A DNA stretch of 64,000 bases from Neoechinorhynchus agilis (taxonomy: Eukaryota > Acanthocephala), in contig CM121342.1 of assembly GCA_051530055.1 (NCBI GenBank), positions 11,532,001-11,596,000 of the forward strand. The letters run 5' to 3'. Shown in pieces: positions 32,784-44,079 of the stretch. Within the stretch, counting starts at the first letter, position 1. Every line of letters starts with the position of its first letter. A program made the translations under genes and the position numbers. The notes under the pieces were generated by a model. It was given only the letters and a program-made list of their open reading frames with translations. It searched no databases and was not told the DNA's origin.

Positions 32784-33279
32784 TTAAGTATCTTTTACCC
32801 GGAAGATAATAATCGAAGATAATAAAATTTTAAAATTATTGCCTTATTGAAATGCTATGCTGATGGCATAACTCCTTTATATCTAATTTCATTTTTATCT
32901 ACAACGAACCCATCAAAAAATTGTATTTGTAAAATGTCCACTCCAATCGGTTTCGTAAAGATCTTAAGTTCGTATTCAATAATATTATGTAAACGATTCC
33001 CTAACAGTTTGATCAAAATTTACGTATCCCCGGGCACACTTTCAATGTTAATCTTTCACCCAAGATTGATGTTAATAAAATGAAAAACTTTTAAAAATGT
33101 TTCTTGATCATGGAGAAATTGACGGAATTTCGATTAAGTTTGATTGTTTTCCGAGCCATAATCGCACAAGATTGTGCCGAGATATCAAATTCAAGAAATT
33201 CCTTCAGTTATTTCGCAACGAAAAAATAAAATGTGTCTTGGATTATTTTCTTTGCAGGGAAAATATACTTTCTTTTTCT

Positions 33280-33535
33280 TAGTTTTACCACTTCGGATTC
33301 TAAAATTGACCGATGATTTATTTCCCCGGTATTTCACGCCGGATAATTCCAACAACTTCCCAAGGTTTGCCATTGTTAAATTATTGAAAAAAGAAAGTTA
33401 TATTGCTTTTTCGAAATGAACGTTCGTAAGTGAAAACGATAATAACAACAATGATAAACGTTCGGAAAATGTCGGAATTATCCGAGAGGTGAAATAGTGC
33501 GGAAATAAATCATAGGTGAATTTTTGAATCCGACG
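33280..33535. repeat. Foldback element 2, older relative of element 1
   Basis: The left part (tagttttaccacttcggatt ... tttatttccccggtatttca) resembles arm 1 of the element at 32574. The right part (33470-33535) is a more diverged reverse complement of it. A second phrase, gattgttttccgagccaY, occurs at ~33142 and ~33548, so the whole 33.1-33.6 kb stretch appears duplicated. Confidence 0.65.
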
Positions 33536-34306
33536 GAATTTTGGTTAAGTTCGATTGTTTTCCGAGCCACCACCGCCGAATATGATCACCACAATTCTAA
33601 TTTGATTGAATTGACGAGTGACAATGAAACAAATGAATATTTCAATTCAAAACATTTTTTATTCGGCGATCACAGCATTTCTATTATCCCGAGCGATTTT
33701 CTTTTGATGATTAGCAAGATATTCTTGATTAATTCAAAACATATCCCACAATGTGCTACCGTTTCACATCGCAAAACTGAAAAAATGCGTATTATCAGAA
33801 TAACCAAACCGTAAACCTTTTTCCTACAAAACTCCCTTATTGAGTCGCATTCAAATGCGCGCTCATGAATACGAAAGAATTTCATAAATAACCACTGATA
33901 ATAGACGAGAATTTGATTTTTGCGATCAATGGTTTGAGACTGTACATCTTACGATCTAAAGGGCTTTTAAGCGTTGTGTGCGATTTCTTAGTTTTTCAAT
34001 ATTACTTTCATGGCATTCTAAACTGTTTGTTATCTATTTGTATGGCGTGTTTTATCGGGATATGTCTGGTCGTTTCTCAGATTCGTCACTTATCGATAAC
34101 CTCCAAATTCACCGTCGGTGAATATTTTTTAATGATTCTTCCATAGGTGGATTCTTTCGTACTTTTTAGTCGTGTTCACGAGCGTGTCCTTTCGTGTGGT
34201 GCTAGAAATTATTTTTCGCATTTTCTCGGAAAGAACGTCACCTTATTGGTGAAACGTCACAGATTCGATTTTTCAAATTTAAAATCGTTCCAGATAAGCC
34301 GAATCG
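33536..34306. other. Intergenic region upstream of Acinus
   Basis: AT-rich. No gene recognised; it should contain the Acinus promoter. A pyrimidine-AG (atcgttccag) sits 13 bases before the Acinus ATG. Confidence 0.4.
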
Positions 34307-36666
34307 ATGCCGAAGCGAACGCGATCAACGACTTCTTCGAATGCAGAGGAGGTGAGCGTTTCTTCTTTTTTTTCTAAACTGCAAATAACGCGCTTCCTTC
34401 AGGTGCCAAAATCAACTCGAGTGCTTCGTTCTGCAGCCCGGACCACTGTAGCATCTCCACAGCGGACGCCTCGAACGCGCCGTGGTAGAGCCCGTAAGCG
34501 ATCTCCTGCTGAAGAGGAGGCGACGGAAATTTGTCAGCATCCAGAGAGTATAAAAGGTGTTGGCGATCACGTGGAAAGTGAGCTCGTTTTGTCCGAAGAA
34601 CCGTCTCAAAAGCGAGCAAGGGATGATTGTTCGAACGAAATGGACGAGAAGGTGGTCACAGTGGTTGTTGAGGAGCACATTGAAGTCGTTGAGCCTTCAA
34701 TCACGATTGGCAGGGATGTCTCTGATGACGTCATCGAGCATAAAGTGTCAGAAATTGCCACAAAGGAAGAAGAGTTGAAGAATGTGACTGAATTGTCCAT
34801 GAGTATTGACCACACAAAAACGAAAGACGAAGAATGTTCAAGTAAAAAAGTTCAAATTGAAACAATTGCCGAAGAGGATATTGGTGATGTTCAGGATACC
34901 AAATCGGGCGAAAGATTTCCCGACTGTACATCACATAAAGAGGAAGAAGACAAATTGGACACGAAGATGAACAAAGAAAGTGAAGATTTATGGGTTGAAT
35001 GTGGTAATGTTAAACAAAGAATTCTTAGGCAAAAACTAGCCTTTTTTAAACTACCATTTAGAAAAAAGCGCCGCTCCACTTGAAGATCGATGGGTTGAGA
35101 TGGTCGTTAAAGAACCCCCCGAATCGAAGAACGTGTCTAGAAGTTCCGAAGAATGGGCTGAGAAAGAGAGCAGTGTTGTTCACGTAAGGACTAAGTGCGA
35201 AGTTTCCGCAAATGAGTCAAAGGAAGATGATCATCTTGTGTTGGACTCTATTCAAGTTGAAGGAATTGAATTAAACTACGAAGGAGATGACGAGCCTAGG
35301 TTTGTTTGCTCGTGATCTTCTCCTTTACCGATTTTGAACAGGCTTGTCAGTGACGTCACCGCCGTCTCTAAAGATGCGGTGTGTGGTGTTGAATCTGGGC
35401 AGAAGAAAAAGAAGCGGGATTCTTTAGGTTCAATGGAAGATGCCCGTAAGAAGAGTTTTAGGTCATCGGAAAAGGAAGAAGATGCGAAGAAAGGAGATGA
35501 CGACGAGATTCCATTCATTGACCGAACAGATACAAATCTGCATCTAACGACATCCAAACTCAAGGTATTCTTCACTCTCCTTAGTTTTACAATTTCTCGT
35601 ATTCTTCAAGGAAATGATCCGCACTACCGCATTCAAATACGATCCGAACAACACTGAATTCACTGAAAAAGGAGGTGAGTACACTTGGAAAAGTCTCGGC
35701 GGAATCCATGGCAAAATAGGCGGAGGCGAAGAACAAAAATCAGCGAAGAAACGAATGCAAAAGCGTGAAAGTTCGCCATTGAACCCTCCGTCCAGTCAAC
35801 TGCATGTTCGAGGTCTTGTTAGACCATTTACAATTGTTCAACTCAAAGCCGAGTTGAACAGATTCGCACCAATGATCGAATCTGATTTCTGGATATTCAG
35901 GTGTTTCTCAACACAAAGTGCAGAGGGCGCCGTAGCACTGATCTAATCTTTGGTTCGTATGAAAACGCCATATTAACCCCAACTTTACTACTAGTTTTCC
36001 TTCTTCTTTTTAAATTCTAATACCTTTTGATGAAATTGCGCCCAATGACGTCTCTATTGGTTCCTCGTTTTGAGAACTGCCAGATTAGACCGCATAAAAT
36101 CGCACTGTTTTGTCCGGTATGAGTCCGTAGATGAGGCAAGGACCGTAAGAGAGAAGCTACATAAATGCCGCTGGCCTGCAAGTAGTCCTCAGATTCTAAA
36201 GATCGACTTCGCTCGTCCTGGCGATCGTGAATACTACGAGAACAAGGAGTCGGGCACTGCAAATAGGCATTTGGTAGCTCCAGTACGTGAATGGGATATT
36301 CCTAAGCTGAAAAAGCGAAGTGAAGAAGCGATTGAAGATGTTAATGAAAAGAAAGTCACCACTCCACCCCGCCGGAGTCCGCCAGCAGCCAAAGAACAGG
36401 ACGACCAGAAGAGTCAAAGTATATTGTTGGATAAATTATTCCGTAAGACGCTTTCAAAGCCTTCTATCTACTGGCTTCCAATATCCGATGAAGAAGTGAG
36501 TAGACGGCGTGTAGCGATCGAAGATCATTGTCGATCAATGAAGCTAAGAAAGATTCGGAGGCGGCAGGAGGATGATGAGTTTCACAGTCGAAACCAACGT
36601 CCACCGAGAGGATATTATTCACGAAGAAGGCGGTCTCCTTCACCGAGACCAAGGAGGCGATATTGA
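34307..36666 (+). CDS. acn: Acinus (ACIN1), RRM and RSB-motif splicing/ASAP factor
   Basis: Acinus is the scaffold of the ASAP complex (with SAP18 and RNPS1) attached to the exon-junction complex. Six exons join in phase: 34307-34351, 34403-35003, 35062-35299, 35342-35564, 35611-35900, 36084-36666; introns are 42-58 bp except the last (183 bp). Product 659 residues. The N-terminal half is a disordered, Glu/Lys-rich region with a basic start. The RRM reads LHVRGLVRPFTIVQLKAEL, SDFWI, then RIKSHCFVRYESVDEA and KCRWPASSPQILKIDFA. The RSB motif that binds RNPS1-SAP18 follows: LLDKLFRKTLSKPSIYWLPI. The C-terminus is Arg/Ser-rich (YYSRRRRSPSPRPRRRY). No SAP domain was seen at the N-terminus. The last intron junction inserts a few residues (FRL) into the RRM, so it may be off by a codon or two. 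Confidence 0.9.
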
Positions 36667-37250
36667 TTGGAGCATGTGATTGTGCGAGTGTATGAGCATA
36701 TATTTAGAGAAACGTAACATAATGAATTGCATGCAATTGTTCAGGTCTCTAAAAATCTTTAATATACGAGAGAAATGTTTCATTCTATTGCTCCTGTCTT
36801 GATGATGGAGATGAGGAAAAAGAACTCGAAGTATTTTTTCCGCGCTATTAGATTTCCTAAAAGCCATTCTCGGTTAGTCTTTCTGTTTTAAATAAGACTA
36901 AAGAAATAGCAATGATACACTTATAATGGAGCATTTCAAGATTCTAAAACACACACAAAGGAGACCAATTCTTTTAAATTATTCAAGTCATAGTTTCTGA
37001 AGTGAAATCGTTATAACCTACAAGAGTATTTAGATTGTCATTGATTGCGTTTAATTATAATATGATGTCCAAACGAAGATCATCGATCTTTGGAATGAAT
37101 TTACTCCATGCTGAAAATCCATGCCATTATTTGACTCGAAATATTTTTATCTTTGTTGACGTTACATTCTTTTTAAGATACGCAAATTATATAATAACGT
37201 CTAGTTTATTAAAGCAAAAAACACACACTGAGAAATCCATAACAGAAATC
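36667..37250. other. Intergenic AT-rich stretch
   Basis: No gene or known repeat recognised between Acinus and the LINE-A 3' fragment. Confidence 0.4.
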
Positions 37251-37254
37251 ATTC

Positions 37255-37440
37255 ATGCCGCCGCACAGGATCACTCAGCTGCCGTCCTGGTGTAACGGTA
37301 GAAATGACGGATTCAGCGTTCTCTCATTTGCTCTGTTTTCAAGGATTAATGCTATTAATCTCGGATCGCCAGTGATTCGTCTCAACCTCTTAGACAATTG
37401 CTCGACCAGGTCCTACGCCGCGGAACCAAACGACCCGGGT
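37255..37440 (-). mobile_element. LINE-A 3'-end fragment 2
   Basis: Contains gatcactcagctgccgtcct then ggtgtaacggt, shared with 59400-59440, and the later gtgattcgtctcaacctctt, shared with 59514-59535. Runs into the inverted repeat at 37456. Confidence 0.7.
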
Positions 37441-37455
37441 GTCCCGACGCCAAGG

Positions 37456-37794
37456 AAGAGCGGATGTCATTTGACGCTTGCCAGAAATCCCAGAAAAAAC
37501 GAACAGTAAACATTAACGCTGCATTTATCTTGGCTTCGAATGGCGTCGTCAGAGTACACAAAGAACTCCGGGTTCAAGATAAGGCAGCGTATTTTTACGG
37601 ATACCATTTAACTCGTGCAATGGGAAACGTCCAAGCATACAATCTGGGATCTCGACGAGTATTGATAATATCAGTAACCCGGAGTTCTTTGTGTACTCTG
37701 ACGACGCCATTCGAAGCCAAGATAAATGCAGCGTTAATGTTCACTGTTCGTTTTTTTTGGGATTTTTGGCAAGCGTCAAATGACATCCGCTCTT
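37456..37794. repeat. Inverted repeat, 119-bp arms, 101-bp spacer
   Basis: Arms 37456-37574 and 37676-37794 are near-perfect reverse complements (about four differences). Both arms translate to the same peptide on their own strand (MSFDACQKSQKKR..., NINAAFILASNGVVRVHKEL). I do not recognise it. The peptide may derive from a retroelement frame, since one arm is fused to a LINE-A 3' end. The spacer shows no arm-like sequence. A transcript would fold into a long hairpin. Confidence 0.9.
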
Positions 37795-37937
37795 ACCTTT
37801 ACTAAGTGAATGGGCTCCGGCTCAGGAAAGTCAATTAATTGCTGTTGTCCTTTGCGAGCGATCGTTTTTGGACGGATGGCCACCAGTTTTCTATGTGTCT
37901 GGTATCATTGGAATAGTCTATAAGATTACATGGGCAC

Positions 37938-40900
37938 CGTAGATTTTTCAGATCGTAATTGCTTTGGATTTTTTCTTAAATGTTTTTACGAGCACCGATA
38001 TCTCGACTGTAGCCTAAAATGAATTCATTCTTCCACTCGTATTGTTGGCTATTCGTAGATTTTTCAGATCTCAATTGCTTTGGATTTTTTCTCAAATGTT
38101 TTTACTAGCACAGATATCTCGGCTGTAGCCTAAAATGAATTCATTCTTCCACTCTTATTCTTGGCTATTAGTAGATTTTTCAGATCTCAATTGCTTTGGA
38201 TTTTTTCTGAAATGTTTTTAATGGCACGGATATCTTGGCTGTAGCCTAAAATGAATTCATTCTTCCACTCGTATTGTTTGCTATACCTAGAATTTTCAGA
38301 TCTCAATTGCTTCGGATTTTTTCTTAGATATTTTTACCAGCACCGATATCTCGGCTGTAGCCTAAAATGAATTCATTCTTCCACTCGTATTGTTGGCTAT
38401 TCGTAGATTTTTCAGATCTAAATTGCTTTGGATTTTTTCTTAAATATTTTTAATGGCACGGATATCTCGGCTGTAGCCTAAAATGAATTCATTCTTCCAC
38501 TCGTATTGTTGGCTATTCGTAGATTTTTCAGATCTAAATTGCTTTGGATTTTTTCTTAAATATTTTTAATGGCACGGATATCTCGGCTGTAGCCTAAAAT
38601 GAATTCATTCTTCCACTCGTATTGTTGGCTATTCGTAGATTTTTAAGATCTAAATTGCTTTGGATTTTTCCCTAAATGTTTTTACGATCACCGATATTTC
38701 GACTGTAGCCTAAAATGAATTAATTCTTCCACTCTTATTGTTTGCTATTCCTAGAATTTTTAGATCTCAATTGCTTGGGATTTTTCCCTAAATGTTTTTA
38801 CTAGCACCGATATCTCGGCTGTAGCCTAAAATGAATTCATTCTTCCACTCGTATTGTTGGCTATTCGTAGATTTTTCAGATCTCAATTGCTTTGGATTTT
38901 TTCTTAAATGTTTTTTCTGGCACCGAAAATCTTGGCTGTAGCCTAAAATGAATTCATTCTTCCACTCGTATTGTTGGATATTCGTAGAATTTTCAGATCT
39001 CAATTGCTTTGGATTTTTCCCTAAATGTTTTTACGATCACCGATATCTCGACTGTAGCCTAAAATGAATTCATTCTTCCACTCTTATTGTTTGCTATTCT
39101 TAGAATTTTAAGATCTCAATTACTTTGGATTTTTCCCTAAATGTTTTTACTAGCACAGATATCTCGGCTGTAGCCTAAAATGAATTCATTCTTCCACTCT
39201 TATTCTTGGCTATTAGTAGATTTTTCAGATCTCAATTGCTTTGGATTTTTTCTGAAATGTTTTTAATGGCACGGATATCTTGGCTGTAGCCTAAAATGAA
39301 TTCATTCTTCCACTCGTATTGTTTGCTATACCTAGAATTTTCAGATCTCAATTGCTTCGGATTTTTTCTTAGATATTTTTACCAGCACCGATATCTCGGC
39401 TGAGCCTAAAAAAATTCTTCCACTCATTGGCTATCTAGTTTTAGATCTAATTTGATTTTCAATTTTTTAAGCACCGATATCTCGGCTGTAGCCTAAAATG
39501 AATTCATTCTTCCACTCGTATTGTTGGCTATTCGTAGATTTTTCAGATCTAAATTGCTTTGGATTTTTTCTTAAATATTTTTAATGGCACGGATATCTCG
39601 GCTGTAGCCTAAAATGAATTCATTCTTCCACTCGTATTGTTGGCTATTCGTAGATTTTTCAGATCTAAATTGCTTTGGATTTTTCCCTAAATGTTTTTAC
39701 GATCACCGATATTTCGACTGTAGCCTAAAATGAATTCATTCTTCCACTCTTATTGTTTGCTATTCCTAGAATTTTTAGATCTCAATTGCTTTGGATTTTT
39801 CCCTAAATGTTTTTACTAGCACCGATATCTCGGCTGTAGCCTAAAATGAATTCATTCTTCCACTCGTATTGTTGGCTATTCGTAGATTTTTCAGATCTCA
39901 ATTGCTTTGGATTTTTTCTTAAATGTTTTTCTGGCACCGAAAATCTTGGCTGTAGCCTAAAATGAATTCATTCTTCCACTCGTATTGTTCGATATTCGTA
40001 GAATTTTCAGATCTCAATTGCTTTTGATTTTTCCCTAAATGTTTTTACGATCACCGATATCTCGACTGTAGCCTAAAATGAATTCATTCTTCAACTCTTA
40101 TTGTTTGCTATTCCTAGAATTTTCAGATCTCAATCACTTTGGATTTTTCCCTAAATGTTTTTACTAGCACCGATATCTCGGCTGTAGCCTAAAATGAATT
40201 CATTCTTCCACTCGTATTGTTGGCTATTCGTAGATTTTTATGATCTCAATTGCTTTGGATTTTTTCTTAGATGTTTTTTCTGGAACTGAAAATCTTGGCT
40301 GTAGCCTAAAATGAATTCATTCTTCCACTCGTATTGTTGGCTATTCCTAGAATTTTCAGATCTCAATTGCTTCGGATTTTTCCCTAAATGTTTTTACTAG
40401 CACCGATATCTCGGCTGTAGCCTAAAATGAATTCATTCTTCCACTCGTATTGTTGGCTATTCGTAGATTTTTCAGATCTCAATTGCTTTGGATTTTTTCT
40501 TACATGTTTTTACTAAAACCGATATCTGGGCTGTAGTAAAATTAATTCATTCTTCCAATTTTATTGTTGGCTATTCGTAGATTTTTCAGATCTAAATTGC
40601 TTTGGATTTTTCCCTAAATGTTTTTACGATCACCGATATTTCGACTGTAGCCTAAAATGAATTCATTCTTCCACTCTTATTGATTGCTATTCCTAGAATT
40701 TTCAGATCTCAATTGCTTTGGATTTTTCCCTAAATGTTTTTACTAGCACCGATATCTCGGCTGTAGCCTAAAATGAATTCATTCTTCCACTCTTATTCTT
40801 GGCTATTAGTAGATTTTTCAGATCTCAGTTGCTTTGGATTTTTTCTTAAATATTTTTAATGGCACGGATATCTCGGTTGTAGCCTAAAATGAATTCATTC

Positions 40901-43900
40901 TTCCACTCTTATTGTTTGCTATTCCCCTTGAGTTTTCAGATCTCAATTGCTTTGGATTTTTCCCTAAATGTTTTTACTAGCACCGATATCTCGGCTATAG
41001 CCTAAAATGAATTCATTCTTCCACTCGTATTGTTGGCTATTCGTAGATTTTTCAGATCTCAATTGCTTTGGATTTTTTCTTACATGTTTTTACTAGCACC
41101 GATATCTGGGCTGTAGTAGAAAATTAATTCATTCTTCCAATTTTATTGTTGGCTATTCGTTGGTTTTTCAGATCTCAATTGCTATGGATTTTTTCTTAAA
41201 TATTTTTAATGGCACGGATATCTCGGCTGTAGCCTAAAATGAATTCATTCTTCCACTCGTATTGTTGGCTATTCGTAGATTTTTCAGATCTAAATTGCTT
41301 TGGATTTTCCCTAAATGTTTTTACTAGCATCGATATCTCGGCTGTAGCCTAAAATGAATTCATTCTTCCACTCGTATTGTTGGCTATTCGTAGAATTTTC
41401 AGATCTCAATTGCTTTGGATTTTTTCTTAAATGTTTTTTCTGGCACCGAAAATCTTGGCTGTAGTCTAAAATGAATCCACTCTTCCACTCGTATTGTTGG
41501 ATATTCGTAGAATTTTCAGATCTCAATTGCTTTGGATTTTTTCTTACATGTTTTTACTAACACCGATATCTGGGCTGTAGTAGAAAATGAATTCATTCTT
41601 CCAATTTTATTGTTGGCTATTCGTTGGTTTTTAAGATCTCAATTGCTATGGATTTTTTCTTAAATATTTTTAATGGCACGGATATCTCGGCTGTTGCATC
41701 AAATGAATTCATTCTTCCACTTTTTTCCTGACTATTCGTAGAATTTTTCAGATCTAAATTGCTTTGGATTTTTCCCTAAATGTTTTTACGATCACCGATA
41801 TTTCGACTGTAGCCTAAAATGAATTCATTCTTCCACTCTTATTGTTTGCTATTCCTAGAATTTTCAGATCTCAATTGCTTTGGATTTTTCCCTAAATGTT
41901 TTTACTAGCACCGATATCTCGGCTGTAGCCTAAAATGAATTCATTCTTCCACTCTTATTCTTGGCTATTAGTAGATTTTTCAGATCTCAATTGCTTTGGA
42001 TTTTTTCTTAAATATTTTTAATGGCACGGATATCTCGGTTGTAGCCTAAAATGAATTCATTCTTCCACTCGTATTGTTGGATATTCGTAGAATTTTCAGA
42101 TCTCAATTTCTTCGGATTTTTCCCTAAATGTTTTTACTAGCACCGATATCTCGACTGTTGCCTAAAATGAATTCATTCTTCCACTCGTATTGTTGGCTAT
42201 TCGTAGATTTTTCAGATCTCAATTGCTTTGGATTTTTTCTTACATATTTTTACTAAAACCGATATCTGGGCTGTAGTAGAAAATTAATTCATTCTTCCAA
42301 TTTTATTGTTGGCTATTCGTTGGTTTTTCAGATCTCAATTGCTATGGATTTTTTCTTAAAATTTTTTAATGGCACGGATATCTCGGCTGCAGCCTAAAAT
42401 GAATTCATTCTTCCACTCGTATTGTTGGCTATTCGTAGATTTTTCAGATCTAAATTGCTTTGGATTTTCCCTAAATGTTTTTACTAGCACAGATATCTCG
42501 GCTGTAGCCTAAAATGAATTCATTCTTCCACTCTTATTCTTGGCTATTAGTAGATTTTTCAGATCTCAATTGCTTTGGATTTTTTCTTAAATGTTTTTTC
42601 TGGCACCGAAAATCTTGGCTGTAGCCTAAAATGAATTCATTCTTCCACTCGTATTGTTGGATATTCGTAGAATTTTCAGATCTCAATTGCCTTGGATTTT
42701 TCCCTAAATGTTTTTACGATCACCGATATCTCGACTGTAGCCTAAAATGAATTCATTCTTCCACTCTTATTGTTTGCTATTCCCCTTGAATTTTCAGATC
42801 TCAATTGCTTTGGATTTTTCCCTAAATGTTTTTACTAGCACCGATATCTCGGCTATAGCCTAAAATGAATTCATTCTTCCACTCGTATTGTTGGCTATTC
42901 GTAGATTTTTCAGATCTCAATTGCTTTGGATTTTTTCTTACATGTTTTTACTAGCACCGATATCTGGGCTGTAGTAGAAAATTAATTCATTCTTCCAATT
43001 TTATTGTTGGCAATTCGTTGGTTTTTCAGATCTCAATTGCTATGGATTTTTTCTTAAATATTTTTAATGGCACGGATATCTCGGCTGTAGCCTAAAATGA
43101 ATTCATTCTTCCACTCGTATTGTTGGCTATTCGTAGATTTTTCAGATCTAAATTGCTTTGGATTTTCCCTAAATGTTTTTACTAGCATCGATATCTCGGC
43201 TGTAGCCTAAAATGAATTCATTCTTCCACTCGTATTGTTGGCTATTCGTAGATTTTTCAGATCTCAATTGCTTTGGATATTTTCTTAAATGTTTTTTCTG
43301 ACACCGAAAATCTTGGCTGTAGCCTAAAATGAATCCACTCTTCCACTCGTATTGTTGGATATTCGTAGAATTTTCAGATCTCAATTGCTTTGGATTTTTT
43401 CTTACATGTTTTTACTAACACCGATATCTGGGCTGTAGTAGAAAATGAATTCATTCTTCCAATTTTATTGTTGGCTATTCGTTGGTTTTTCAGATCTCAA
43501 TTGCTATGGATTTTTTCTTAAATATTTTTTATGGCACGGATATCTCGGCTGTTGCCTCAAATGAATTCATTCTTCCACTTTTTTTGCTGACTATTCGTAG
43601 AATTTTTAGATCTCAATTGCTTTGGATTTTTTCTTAAATGTTTTTACAATTACCAATATCTCGGCTCTAGCCTAAAATGAATTCATTCTTCCACTCTTAT
43701 TGTTGGCTATTCATGGATGTTTCATATCTCAATTGCTTTTGATTTTTTCTTAAATATTTTTACTAGCACCGATATCTCGGCTGTAGCCTAAATTGAATTT
43801 ATTGTTCCACTTTTATTGTTAGCTATTCGTAGATTTTTCAGATCTCAATTGCTATGGATTTTTTCTTATATGTTTTTACGAGCAACGTTATCTTGGCTGT

Positions 43901-44077
43901 AGCCTAAAATAAATTCATTCTTCCACTCTTATTGTTGGCTATTCGTAGAATTTTCAGATCTCAATTGCTATGGTTTTTTTCTTAAATGTTTTTACGAGTA
44001 GCGATATCTCGGCTGTAGCATGAAATGAATTCATTCTTCCACTCTTATTGTTGTGTATTCGTAGAATTTTCTGATCT
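37938..44077 (+). repeat. Satellite 1: 116-bp tandem repeat, about 53 copies
   Basis: The monomer contains the fixed words aatgaattcattcttccact, gctattcgtagatttttcag and gatatctcggctgtagcc; measured spacing of gctgtagcc is 116 bp. Monomers differ in sets, and whole blocks recur: 38105 onward reappears at 39150 (nine monomers), and the block around 41311 reappears at 43169 (16 monomers, 1,858 bp), so there is higher-order structure. Monomers near 43.6-44.1 kb are more diverged, as at array edges. Short 71-codon frames inside are repeat by-products. Confidence 0.97.
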
Positions 44078-44079
44078 CT

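Noticed and set aside
33097-34377. Several 60-96 residue frames upstream of Acinus
   Set aside because: AT-rich composition, overlap with the foldback repeats, and no motif.
38788-43384. 71-residue minus-strand frames repeated at 38788, 41311 and 43169
   Set aside because: They are two monomers of satellite 1 read in a frame that happens to be open; identity follows the DNA repeat.
37938-44077. CRISPR-like regular array
   Set aside because: Units are contiguous 116-bp monomers with no unique spacers between short repeats; this is a eukaryotic satellite.
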